A DNA stretch of 64,000 bases, taken from positions 26,886,001 through 26,950,000 of the forward strand of contig AP031354.1 of the NCBI GenBank assembly GCA_037833965.1, in the 5' to 3' direction. Both the position numbers and the translations under genes were made by a program. Below, one piece after another: positions 22,312-33,000 of the stretch (positions within the stretch are counted from its first letter, which is position 1; the number at the start of each line of letters is the position of its first letter). Source of the stretch: Marchantia polymorpha subsp. ruderalis (Eukaryota; Streptophyta; Marchantiopsida; Marchantiales; Marchantiaceae). Under the pieces are notes generated by a model. That model was not told the DNA's origin. It made no database searches and saw only the letters and a list, made by a program, of their open reading frames with translations.

Positions 22312-23555
22312 GGTCGGCTCTTGCTCGTGAAGAACGTCTCACTTGATGGCCGCGCCGGCTGTACGCTGGAACGGTCTTCGCTCTCACGCGCGGCTTCACG
22401 CTCCGCGGTCGTCGATTAAACTCTCACGCTCGAATTGGCGGATTTGAACTCCGCGAGCGTATTACCCTGCGGACATGGGGGCGTAGCGCCGAAGGCGAGT
22501 TTTCCGCCTTGCGCGGTACACTTGTTCGTACCGCCCCTCGGCCAATCCCCCTCTGCCTTGACGCGTGTGTCCGCATGTCGGACAAAAGTTCAACTCCTGC
22601 CTGTGCGCAGGCAGGAGCCTCGGCGGATTCTCCGCCGGCACGGAACTTCATCCTCCTGTGCGCAGGCGTTCGCCTGTGCGCAGGCGAATTCCGTGCGCTA
22701 CGTCGCGCTGGCGCGGAAGGCGTTGACCGTGGTCAGCCGTCTCCGTCCAGTCTGTCCGTTCCTTGTCTCTTCGTCGGCGCTTCCGCCGCCGCAACTCCGT
22801 CCGTCCAAGAGCGCATCCACCCTTCCCGTCCGCATGGTCCGTACCGATTTGATTACTCTGGCGGCTCTTCCGACGTACGCGGCGCTGCGCTGGCGCGGAA
22901 GGCGCCATACACTTTCTACCTCACAAGGCGCATTTCTAGGGCCCAAGGCGGATTTTCCGCCGACGCCGAAGCGCCTGTGCACAGGCGCGCGCCTGTGCGT
23001 AGGCGGACTTCGCGCCTCCCCTAACCCTACTTCGCCTGTGCACAGGCGAACGCCTTCGTCCGCGCATAGGACAAAACTTGATTCCCCCTTCCGCGTAGGC
23101 GGAATTCGCGCCGGTGGCGAACTCTTTCCGCCGTAGGCGACCGCCTCCGTTTCTTCCAATAGTGATAACTCCCTAAGTCCTCATCCGTTCCAAGCGTTCT
23201 TGGGCTCGTTGGAATCAGTGCGTCGAGCTCTTTCCAACGGGATCCTAACTTGGTCAAGGCGCCCGAGGGTTGACCTAATTATGGAGGGTTTCCCTACAGC
23301 CGCGGACGCAACCTCCGAAGGCGGGTTTTGCGCCTTGCGCCGTAGAGATCCTAACTGCAGAGCTCGCAGGGAGGGTGGTGCCCGTCCTTACTGCTGCACC
23401 CCAAATCCCAGATTCTACAAGATCCCTCGAGAATCCCCGCGATCTTCCGGATTCACTCTGTTTTGATGTACCGAAGGCTATTTACAATGCTGCCAGGGTA
23501 CAGTTTTCCAAAAATGTTTTAATTTCCTCAAAATTGCCAAAAGTGGGGTACCACA
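19712..23555 (-). repeat. E2 3' LTR, inner part
   Basis: Starts at the E1 target site (ACGAG, within the coiled-coil codons) and ends GGGGTACCACA at 23555. Over ~3.8 kb shared with the E2 5' LTR I count by eye about 10 substitutions. Bases 22312-23555 are distal U3 without a gene. Confidence 0.93.
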
Positions 23556-23568
23556 TGCCCCCCTCCTC
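23556..23568 (-). other. Polypurine tract of E2
   Basis: Minus strand GAGGAGGGGGGCA next to the 3' LTR start, as in E1 and E3. Confidence 0.9.
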
Positions 23569-23592
23569 AATTGTGAGCGCCCACGCGAACAC

Positions 23593-26433
23593 TCACATGT
23601 GGTATTTCTTCAACCGCCACCCGTTCACTCGGGTGCCTAACAAATCGCCGGCCAGGTCCGCAAGTTGGATGGATCCATTCGGGAAAACTTCGACAACCCT
23701 GTAAGGTCCCATCCACCTTAGGTGCAGTTTGCCTGGGAATCTGGCATGCCTGCTGTCGTAGAGCAATGCCAAATCACCCGCCTGCAGTAGTACCGGTTTG
23801 ATCTTTTTATCGTATCTCTCCTTTCGGCGGAGCTGGATTTTCCTGGTGCGATCTTCGGCGTCTCGTCTCCTCTCATCCAGCAGCGTGACCTCCTGTAACC
23901 TGTAGAGCTGACTCTCCTCTGCGCCCATCCTCTGCAAATCCAACGTTCGTTGGGTGGGTACTTCAAATTCGATCGGGAGGATCGGGTGTTGCCCATACAC
24001 CAGAAAGTATGGTGTCTGTTTGGTCGTGATCTTCTCAGCTGTGCGGTACGCCCATAGAGCGGCTGCTAGCTTCGTATCCCAGTCGTGAGCGTGATTCACC
24101 GTGACCTTGAGTAGTATTTTACACAGCAGACCATTGGACTTCTCCGTCAGTCCATTTGCCTTGGGATTGTATGGAGTAGTCTTCCGGTGCTTGATGTGGA
24201 AATACCGTGTCAGATCTTCGATGATCTGATTCAGAAAATGCGTGCCCCGGTCGCTGACTAGCTCTAAGGGACATCCGTAGCGTGTGATGATCGACTCAAA
24301 CAAGAATGCTGCCACTGTGGCAGCATCATCCCTTCTGGTGGCCCTGGCCTCTACCATTTTGGTGGCGTAGTCCGTTGCTACCAGAATGTAGCGCCTTCGT
24401 GTACTTCTAGTCACTGGTTGTATCGGCCCTACAAAGTCAATACCCCACTTTTCGAAAGGTGCTAGAGGCATGATGGGAGTCAGGGGCCAGCGTGTTGTAG
24501 GCGTCGGTCTCCCCGTCCTCTGGCAACTGTCGCACTTGCGGATGTAATCTAGAACATCCTTAAACATGGTCGGCCACCAATACCCCGCATTTAGAATCTT
24601 TGTGACCGTGTTCCTGGTGGCATAGTGTCCACCCACCTCCTCTGTATGCATCGCACTCACTATTCTTGGTACCTCTGATTCCTCCAGGCATCTGCATAAG
24701 CGCTCATCTGCCATCTTCTTGAACAAAACCCCCTGCTGGAGTTGGTACGGGCCTGCCTTATGAATAAAGACAGTTCGCTGTTCCAAATCCATGCCTTCGG
24801 GACACTGGAGGGTTAGCAGATATCGATACAGGTCGGCATAGCGGGACTCATGTCCTGCAGACAACTGAAATAACTCTTCATCTGGAAAATCGTCCACCAA
24901 TTCCTCCTCTGTCGGCTGGGTCCATAATCGGGACAAGTAATCCGCATTTTCGTGGTGCACCCCTTTCCTGGTCTGGACTGTGTAGGTGAACTCTTGTAGT
25001 AACAACACCCACCTGGCGATCCGACCGGATAGGTCGGCTTTCTTGACTAGGTGTTGCAATGCGTAGTGGTCCACATGGAACACAAACTCGTAGCAGATTA
25101 GGTAGTGACGAAACTTTTTACAGGAGTACACCATCCCCAACGCTTCTCTCTCCGTCGTGGTGTACTTCCGCTCTGCTAGAGACAGCTGTCGGCTCGCGAA
25201 GTAGATCGGGTAGTCCTTTTTGTTGTCATCCTTTTGACTCAGTACTACACCGATGGCGAATGCCGAGGTGTCAACGTAAACATGGAATGGTCGATTCCAG
25301 TCTGGACTCCTTAGTACGGGAGCAGTCGTGAGTTTCGCTTTAAGAGTCTCAAATACTGACTGCTGGTTCGCACCCCAAGCATAAGGCTCGTCCTTCTTCA
25401 ACAACTTGGTCAGGTCCGCCGCCAGTATTGCATACAGGTGTATGAATCTTCGGTAGTAGCCCACATGACCCAGGAATGCTCGCAGCTCTCTTAGATTCGT
25501 GGGTGGCTCAAGCTCGAGTATAACCTTGACCTTCTCGATGTCCACCGCAATGCCGTCTGCCGAGACCCGATGACCCAACAAGATCCCACTAGTCATAAAG
25601 AAAAAGCACTTCTCGGGATGCAGTGATAAACTGCTCTCTCTACATTTATCGAAGATCTGCTTCAAGTGACTTAGGTGTTCAGACCGCTTCCCAAAGACAC
25701 AGAAGTCATCTATGAATATTTCCAGGAACTTCCTCAGTTGTTCCTGAAAGATATTGGTCATCATCCGTTGAAAGGTGGCAGGCGCGTTGCACAGACCGAA
25801 GGGCATCTTGTGGTATGCGTAAGTTCCCCAGTCGGTTGTGAACGTAGTTTTATCCTTATCCTGTTCACGGATAGACACCTGATTGTAACCTGAGAACCCA
25901 TCCAGGAAGCTATAACATTCATGTCCTGCGACATGGTCTAGAATGGCATCCGTGAATGGTAACGGGTGATGATCCTTGCGTGTTGCTGCATTCAACTTCC
26001 GGAAATCCTGACACACTCGTATCTTACCCGTCAACTTCTTGGGTACGATAACAATCGGCGACACCCACTCACTGCTGAGCACAGGGTAAATAATACCAGC
26101 GCTCAAGTACTTATCTATCTCCTCTTTAACTAGCAAGGAGTATTTTGGGTTGAGGCGATACTGGCGCTGTCGTATGGGTACTGAGTCGTCCAGTAAATCG
26201 ATACGGTGTTCCCCATACCGTGCAGGTATCCCCTTCATGTCTTCGATCTTCCAGGCGAAGACATCGACATAATGGCTAAGGAATGCCTGTACTTTCCTTA
26301 GCTCATCTCCTCTCACTGCGCTTGATACCTTCAAGCGCTTGCCGGGACTGAGTTGTACTTCGTGACAGTCACTAGGGTCGACAATGCCCTCGGTGTGACT
26401 CGTCTCACTCCTTCCCAGTCCCACAGTTAATTG
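23593..26433 (-). CDS. pol: Pol polyprotein of E2
   Basis: Open frame almost identical to the E1 pol (943 residues counted from a GTG): RT with FIDD, RNase H, HHCC plus D,D,E integrase, and the GPYRV module. It follows the gag-pro UAG in the same frame, again with CAA UUA after the stop. Pol itself is undamaged, but the frameshift in this element's gag would prevent Gag-Pol synthesis from its own RNA. Confidence 0.92.
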   Translation of the reverse strand, partial: QLTVGLGRSETSHTEGIVDPSDCHEVQLSPGKRLKVSSAVRGDELRKVQAFLSHYVDVFAWKIEDMKGIPARYGEHRIDLLDDSVPIRQRQYRLNPKYSLLVKEEIDKYLSAGIIYPVLSSEWVSPIVIVPKKLTGKIRVCQDFRKLNAATRKDHHPLPFTDAILDHVAGHECYSFLDGFSGYNQVSIREQDKDKTTFTTDWGTYAYHKMPFGLCNAPATFQRMMTNIFQEQLRKFLEIFIDDFCVFGKRSEHLSHLKQIFDKCRESSLSLHPEKCFFFMTSGILLGHRVSADGIAVDIEKVKVILELEPPTNLRELRAFLGHVGYYRRFIHLYAILAADLTKLLKKDEPYAWGANQQSVFETLKAKLTTAPVLRSPDWNRPFHVYVDTSAFAIGVVLSQKDDNKKDYPIYFASRQLSLAERKYTTTEREALGMVYSCKKFRHYLICYEFVFHVDHYALQHLVKKADLSGRIARWVLLLQEFTYTVQTRKGVHHENADYLSRLWTQPTEEELVDDFPDEELFQLSAGHESRYADLYRYLLTLQCPEGMDLEQRTVFIHKAGPYQLQQGVLFKKMADERLCRCLEESEVPRIVSAMHTEEVGGHYATRNTVTKILNAGYWWPTMFKDVLDYIRKCDSCQRTGRPTPTTRWPLTPIMPLAPFEKWGIDFVGPIQPVTRSTRRRYILVATDYATKMVEARATRRDDAATVAAFLFESIITRYGCPLELVSDRGTHFLNQIIEDLTRYFHIKHRKTTPYNPKANGLTEKSNGLLCKILLKVTVNHAHDWDTKLAAALWAYRTAEKITTKQTPYFLVYGQHPILPIEFEVPTQRTLDLQRMGAEESQLYRLQEVTLLDERRRDAEDRTRKIQLRRKERYDKKIKPVLLQAGDLALLYDSRHARFPGKLHLRWMGPYRVVEVFPNGSIQLADLAGDLLGTRVNGWRLKKYHM

Positions 26434-26436
26434 CTA
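26428..26436 (-). promoter_or_regulatory. Leaky-stop readthrough signal (E2)
   Basis: UAG CAA UUA on the minus strand at the gag-pro/pol junction, identical to E1 and E3. Confidence 0.8.
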
Positions 26437-29264
26437 TTCGTCTTCCGGCTGAATAGCTTCCGGCTCTTCTTCTTCTCCCACCGAACAGCAGGCAACGAAT
26501 CCCACGAAATAATCGGATTCGGTACCACTGGAATCCGATCGCGCGGTCGACTCACTGTCCTCGCCCGATGTGTAACCTGCACTTGTCGATGGGGTCTCTC
26601 CTTCGTGTCTGACCCTATTCCAGGGCACCGTAATGGTTTTGGTCGGTTCCGAAGGATGGGGAAACTTAAGGCGATGCCTTCGCCAATCACATCTGACTTG
26701 TGCGCCATATAGCCATGGTCGCCCGAGCAGAACGTCATAGCCCTGCTTCATCATCGGTTGAAGGATGATATACGTCAACCGAAAGTCCGCACCCCCGATG
26801 ATTGTCTTGACATTGCGCAGCATACCTGCAGGCATTCTCCGCGTCTGATCCGCTAATCTCAACACACGCTTCGAGGGTTCGTATTGACTGAACCCCAAGG
26901 CTCTCGCTGTATCCTCCGTCATTATGTTGACTCCTGATCCAGAGTCGATTGGCACCCTGCGTACACAACACCCTGCTATTTCCACATCGATCTCTGGTGG
27001 CCCTTGGTCTTCGCTCTCCACTTGATATACTTGAGAGGATGTGAATGCGCGCGGCTTCCGCGGATGCCGTAGCGAAAGCATCAACATTCTCCGATACGTC
27101 TTATTGTCCTCCAAGAGCTGCTTGAACGTGATGTTCACTTTTCGACTCCCGAGATCTTCGACCAAGTCATAGTGGGCGCGTTGGGTCGCCGGGGTCGGCG
27201 ACGCTCTGCGAGGTTCCACGGTGGCTGCCAACTTCGCCCCAAGGGGGGATGTCAAGTCTGGCCGCGGTGGGTCCTTTTGAGTGCGGATCGCTTCCTTCAA
27301 CAGGTTGGTTACCTCGTTGCGGATATCCGGAGCATAGTCCCGTTTCAGTAGGCGCACTGGCTCGTCCTCGACTGCTGTCTGGGGGCGCACTGCTGGTGCC
27401 TCTCGCGTAGCCGAAGACTTCCGAGCAGGTCGCAAGTCGGACTTGCTGGATGTCTTCTCCTTCCCTTTTCCCGTCCGGTCGTCGGTTCTCCGTTCGTGCT
27501 TGCGAGTGTCACGCTCTTGCTCCTTCGATTTCTTGGAACTACGAGTTTCGACCCGTGCGCACATAACCTCTTCAGCCGGCCATTCTTCGTCTTCGTCATC
27601 CCCGTCTGAACCTACTTCGACCTGGTTAACTTGGACGTCCTCCTTGGCAGGAGTGTTCACAAATCGTACCGCTGGCCGAGGGACTGGTGGCTGATCACAC
27701 TCTGGCGCAGTATGCCCGATCTTCTTGCAATTACTACATGTCGGAGCATAATCGTTTCGCCTTTTTGGATGGGGACACTGCGGTGAGAAGTGCCCAACTT
27801 CCCCGCAATTATAACAAGCTCGCGGTGGCGGTGGGTCAAACGTCCCTGGAGGTGCTCTCCGCCTCACGGGTACTGTAGTGGCCCGATCCACCGGAATATA
27901 TCGTGGGACTTGCATTGTTGAAACTGCAGGAGGGGTAGGAACCGACTGGACGGCGTAGGCTGTCTCTTCGCTAGCCTCTCCATAGTACTGAGGGTGCTCT
28001 CCATAGTACGGTTGTGCCCACTCTATTGCGTTGACTGGATATGACGGACGGGTGGTAAGGCACTCGGTGTTTGCATGTCCCACCGCCCCGCACGTAGTAC
28101 ACCATAAGTTCGCTCGCACTCTCCCGGGTGATTTTCGGCGATCATGCCCGCCTACCACTTGAACCTTGAGATCGGCGAAGTCCTTCACAAGGGTCTCCAT
28201 CTTCGAGGCTATGTCTCCCGGCGCTCTGTCCGTAGTCACTCGTCGGGTGCCCTTTTTCTTCGCTGACCCATGCTTCTTCCTCTTCTTCTCCTCCTCCGAC
28301 GATGAGGTTTCCTCTTCTTCGGATGAGGAACGGTTCTCGTCCGAAGACGATTCCTCCGATGACGGAGTTGTACCTCTACGTCGTCTTCGCCCTCCCTTCG
28401 GTTTTCGCTCCTTCGACTCCCGTCTCTCTCTCCCTCTTCGGTTGAGAGTGGAAGTTTCGAAGGCTTCTGCCGATGCAATCACATCCTCAATAGTGTCGCA
28501 CTTGCTGCGTCGGCAAAAAGTCTCCATCTCCCGAGTTAAACCGGTCACGTACCAATCCACAGCTTGTTGTACCGAGAAAGGGGACCCTGGTCCTATTTTT
28601 GGTATTCTGTCAAGGAGGTCCAGAATCTCTCAGTGTAGTCACGCAGACTCTCCTTCTTCTCTCGCTGCAAATTACGCAACTTTGTCAAAACCCGGCTGTC
28701 GTAGCCGAGCTCGCGGAAGCGGCGGAGGAACTTCTCCTTCAGCTGGGCCCATGTTGTCAACCCAGTCGGATCGATGCTCTCGTGATTGTACCAACTCCTC
28801 GCTTTCTTCCGCAGAAGGCTTGGAAAGATCCTTAGTCGGTCGTCGTCTGCGATCTCGCGATTGGCAATAGACACCGATTCGAACAACTTGATGTATGAAT
28901 CTGCATCGTCGTCATCCCCACTCCCTTTGTACTTCGGGTAGGAATGTTTAGTAATCGGCTGAGGTAGCCGCACATTGGCTTGTCCGTCCGCCATCGGTGT
29001 GTCTGTCGACGGTTCTCGGGCGGTCGGTTCTACTTCACAAGGCGGGTCCGTGCAAGGAATATCTAGTAGAACTGTAAGCACCAAGTTTGGTTCCGAGTCG
29101 CCGGGGGTAGGTTCCCCAAGGATGTCGGCTGAACTAGGCTTAGGTACTCTTTTTGGTGTTTTCTTGTTTTGACGCCGTGTCTCTTCCACGGCCTTCTCTG
29201 AATCTCGTCGGAACTTGCGGACAGCTCTAGCACTTAGGTTGCTCCCGCTAGCCCCAGTCGACAT
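26434..29264 (-). pseudogene. gag-pro: gag-pro of E2 with a one-base deletion
   Basis: The start ATG is at 29262-29264. The first ~210 codons are open. At about 28623-28625 one A is missing relative to E1 (CCAGAATC against CCAGAAATC), shifting the frame within the Gag domain just before the DLLDRIPK segment. The rest, with three CCHC knuckles and the IDSGSGVNIM protease site, is open in the original frame from 28560 to the stop at 26434. This is a single lesion in an otherwise intact gene. Confidence 0.92.
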
Positions 29265-29310
29265 TCACCGAGCATGGCTGCTCGTAAAAACCCCGGTGTT
29301 GACGCAACTG

Positions 29311-29328
29311 TCCCCGGCAGCGGCGCCA
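29311..29328 (-). other. Primer-binding site of E2, tRNA-Asp type
   Basis: Same 18 bases as E1 on the minus strand, 22 bases from the LTR, with the same mismatch to plant tRNA-Asp. Confidence 0.82.
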
Positions 29329-30359
29329 AAAAGAAGTTGTCGGCTTCTTATGTAATAACCCACTAAAGGCTAAAACTGCAATATAGTGGTAGAAAGGTCG
29401 AACCCACAGGGACAGAGGAACACACAGGGTACAAAGTGTCACGTTTAACAGACTATTGATGAGTTTGAATTCTCAGGCGACTGTCACTCCCAGAAATACT
29501 GCAAGTGTCCACTCGGAGCGCACTCGGAGGTCGCACAGTGCAGCGTAACACACACACACACACACACCTGAAACTACAGAAACACAACCTAGAGATCCGT
29601 TAGGACCTCTACTTCAAGATTTCAGGGGGAAAGTCTCTCAAGAGCACACTCGGCAAAGCTGCGGGTAGTGACTTCCAACTCCGGCTTTTACAACACTTCC
29701 ACTAGCTTGCTGCTAGTGTAGGAAACCTGGTTTGGACTGCCTACTTCGGATCGAAGTCACTCCTACGCGGTGAACAACACTCTCAACTCACAAAACGCGC
29801 AGAGAACACAGGTCCGCACTGAAGGACTCACTGTGAAACATTCCAGTAACACAACAACAGTCTATTGAAGAGTTTGAATTCTCAGGCACTTGTCATTCCC
29901 AGAAATACTACAGGGGTTACCCTCAAGGCACCTGCTGCAGCGTAACCTGAATTTACAACCAAGGCTTACACGAAGTAGCAAAACTTCACTTTGGCATTCA
30001 GGGGAAAAATCCCAAAGGAGTACAATCAGAAAGAAACACTCGAAGGTGTAGGGGCGAAACTGTTCAAGTATCTAACTAGTCACTGGCTCTGAGCATCGGC
30101 AGTCACCCGCAGGTGCAGATCCGAACTACTCAAGTCTCTAACCAATGTACTAGCTCTGAACATTCGGCCGAAGGCCTTCAGCTACAAAATGCGGAACGCT
30201 AAGTTGTAACTCCTCGTGCGTGGTGACAGAGCTCAAGGACACAAACACGCAAAGGAAATGGGTTCCTGATCTGCACTTCTGATGGGAAAGAACCCCAGGC
30301 AAAACGCCTGGAACTATTTTATACCTTCTAAGTCCTACCTAGCACTACACTGCACTACG

Positions 30360-31755
30360 CTACACGCCTGCACGGAACCACGCTACACGACACTCCGCGG
30401 AACCTGTACTACGTCTCCTGCGCGGCCGACTGCCGCGCACTAACTCCCTACCCTGCCAATCTTCCGCTCGACTGCGCAGTCCCAACCGCTGCAACGCCGC
30501 GGACACCTCCACTTCGAGGGCGGACATGGTATCCTGTGCCTTCGACAGAAAGGCATCGAGCTTCTTTGCTACCTTCCGCCGACTCCTACTGTCGCCTGAC
30601 AACAACCCGGCTGCGCGCAATTCAAACTCACGCAGTGTGAGTTTCTCCTGCGCCTTCACTTCCTAGTGGGCGTAGCCCTTGAGACAGTGGGCGACTCGCC
30701 TCGCCGTCTCCACCTTCGTGCGATCCGCCTCCTTCCTGCGATCCTCTTCAATTATCACTAATTGCGATTCGGCTTCAGCACGTTGCGCTCTCAATTCGCC
30801 ACACTCTGACTGTAACCTGCGGATTAACTCTTCATCCGCCTGCCGTGCGAGCTGACATTGTTCCAACAACCGCGTCTGTCGCACGAGCTCCTCTGACAAA
30901 ATCCGATTCTGGGCCTGCTCAGAAATGAGTGCTTCCTTGACCTTCACCTGCTCCTTGGTGAGCTCGTCCAGTTTCTCATCCTTCATCTTCTCGGAGTGCT
31001 TGTAGAATTTCTGATTAAGCTTGTACTGACCCCACAAGCACGCATGCTTCTCCTTCAATTCCTTCAACTCCTGGTCCACTCTAGCTAATAGCTTGCTGGT
31101 GTGGACTTTAGTGCGAGTCCGCCTGCGCACTAACTCGATGTAAGATCCCGGCTGGAGTGGGTCGGCGTATTTATCGACCTTGCGATCCAAGTACCGCAGC
31201 AACGGAATCACCTGCTCAGAGAGCGCCGCCGCCGGCGCTCCAACAATTTCCTCCTCCTCCTCCTCGGTGTCTTCTGCTCCTGACATTTCTTCCGTGGAGC
31301 CTCCGTCGTCATCATCCGAGTGGAGAATTTCAGTCGCCATTGATTGCGTCGGCGACTGCCCGAGTGGGGCTGCACGTCATCGACGTGTGCTGCCTGCGAA
31401 GGCACGGCTGCAGCCTCGCTGCTCGTCGCCAAAATGTCTAAGGCGGAAGGCGAATGTACCCGTGTGGCATCCCCGTCGCTCGCTTGTTGATTGTCTACCG
31501 CATCCTCTCTGCCGCCGTCGTCCGCCGCCGAAGGCGATCGAGCGGAGGGTGACTGCGCGGGGTTTGATTGCGCATCGCGCATCGAGATTTCATCCCGCGG
31601 ACAGTCACTCCGCTCCTCCGTCTGTTGCTGCTCCCTTGATCGGTCCGTGGGGGCTGTGCCCGGCCCGTGCGCAGGCGCATTTGCCGGCGCCTTGTCCGCC
31701 GCAGGCGTAGCGCCGCGGACATCTATCGCCGAAGGCGACATGGCCGGGGGCCGCA
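30360..31755 (-). pseudogene. U3 frame of E2 5' LTR, C-terminal piece with frameshift and stop
   Basis: Continues the N-terminal piece at 48361-50086 across the E3 insertion. Two lesions are visible. One C is missing at about 31358-31361 (GCCCGAG against GCCCCGAG), shifting the frame before the acidic stretch. A Trp codon (TGG) has become TAG at 30663-30665 in the coiled-coil end. The remainder ends normally at 30360. Confidence 0.9.
31751..31755. repeat. Target-site duplication of E3, left copy
   Basis: CCGCA, repeated at 48356-48360. Uninterrupted LTRs have one CCGCA here (for example 16719-16723). Confidence 0.96.
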
Positions 31756-32069
31756 TGTGGTACCCCACTTTTGGCAATTTTGAGGAAATTAAAACATTTT
31801 TGGAAAACTGTACCCTGGCAGCATTGTAAATAGCCTTCGGTACATCAAAACAGAGTGAATCCGGAAGATCGCGGGGATTCTCGAGGGATCTTGTAGAATC
31901 TGGGATTTGGGGTGCAGTAGTAAGGTCAGGCACCACCCTCCCTGCGAGCTCCGCAGTTAGGATCTCTACGGCGCAAGGCGCAAAACCCGCCTTCGGAGGT
32001 TGCGTCCGCGGCTGTAGGGAAACCCTCGTAATTAGGTAACCCTCGGGCGCCTTGACCAAGTTAGGATCC

Positions 32070-32114
32070 CGTTGGAAAGAGCTCGACGCGCTGATTCCAA
32101 CGAGCCCAAGAACG
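32070..32114 (+). other. LTR module shared with the unrelated element G4
   Basis: Begins CGTTGGAAAGAGC and ends TTCCAACGAGCCCAAGAACG. GTTGGAA and TTCCAAC are 7-bp inverted repeats. It lies ~315 bp from the LTR start. A near-identical module lies in the same relative orientation ~284 bp from the LTR start of G4 (60541-60585). Role unknown. Confidence 0.7.
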
Positions 32115-33000
32115 CTTGGAACGGACGAGGACTTAGGGAGTTATCGCTACTGGAAGAAACGGAGGCGGTCGCCTGCGGCGGAAGGAGTTCGCCACCGGCG
32201 CGAATTCCGCCTGCGCGGAAGGGGGATTCAAGTTTTGTCCTATGCGCGGACGAAGGCGTTCGCCTGTGCACAGGCGAAGTAGGGTTAGGGAAGGCGCGAA
32301 GTCCGCCTACGCACAGGCGTTCGCCTGTGCACAGGCACTTCGGCGTCGGCGGGAAATCCGCCTTGGGCCCTAGAAATGCGCCTTGTGAGGTAGAAAGTGT
32401 ACGGTGCCTTCCGCGCCAGCGCAGCGCAGCGTACGTCGGAAGAGCCGCCAGAGTAATCCAATAGGTACGGACCGTGCGGACGGCACGGGTGGATGCGCTC
32501 TTGGACGGACGGAGTTGCGGCGGCGGAAGCGCCGACGGAGAGACAAGGAACGGACAGACTGGACGGAGACGGCTGACCACGGTCAACGCCTTCCGCGCCA
32601 GCGCAGCGCCGCGGACGGAATTCGCCTGCGCACAGGAGAACGCCTGTGCACAGGAGAATGTTCAAGTTCCGCGCCGGCGGAGAATCCGCCGAGGCCCCTG
32701 CCTGCGCACAGGCAGGAGTTGAATTTTCGTCCGACATGCGGACGCACGCGTCAAGGCAGAAGGAGATTGGCCGAGGGGCGGTACGAACAAGTGTACCGCG
32801 CAAGGCGGAAAACTCGCCTTCGGCGCTACGCCCCCATGTCCGGAGGGTGACACGCTCGCGGAGTTCAAATCCGCCAATTCGAGCGTGAGAGTTTAATCGA
32901 CGACGGCGGAGCGTGAAGCCGCGCGTGAGAGCGAAGACCGTTCCAGCGTACAGCCGGCGCGGCCATCAAGTGAGACGTTCTTCACGACCAAGAGACGACC

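Larger units (their letters stand above)
29351..31755 (-). repeat. E2 5' LTR, inner part (R/U5 and 3' part of U3)
   Basis: Starts TGTAATAACCC at 29351 and is cut at 31755 by E3; it resumes at 48361. TATA box on the minus strand at 30315-30323. Bases 29351-30314 are R/U5, with a CA microsatellite near 29547-29568 and no gene. Confidence 0.94.

Noticed and set aside
28166-28870. Antisense frame of 234 codons over gag of E2 (and shorter ones in E1 and E3)
   Set aside because: Shadow of the Ser/Glu-rich gag codons. It is shorter in the other copies and has no recognisable domain.
32060-32120. Hammerhead-type ribozyme (retrozyme) in the shared LTR module
   Set aside because: The CUGAUGA and GAAA core motifs of a hammerhead are not present around the inverted repeat.
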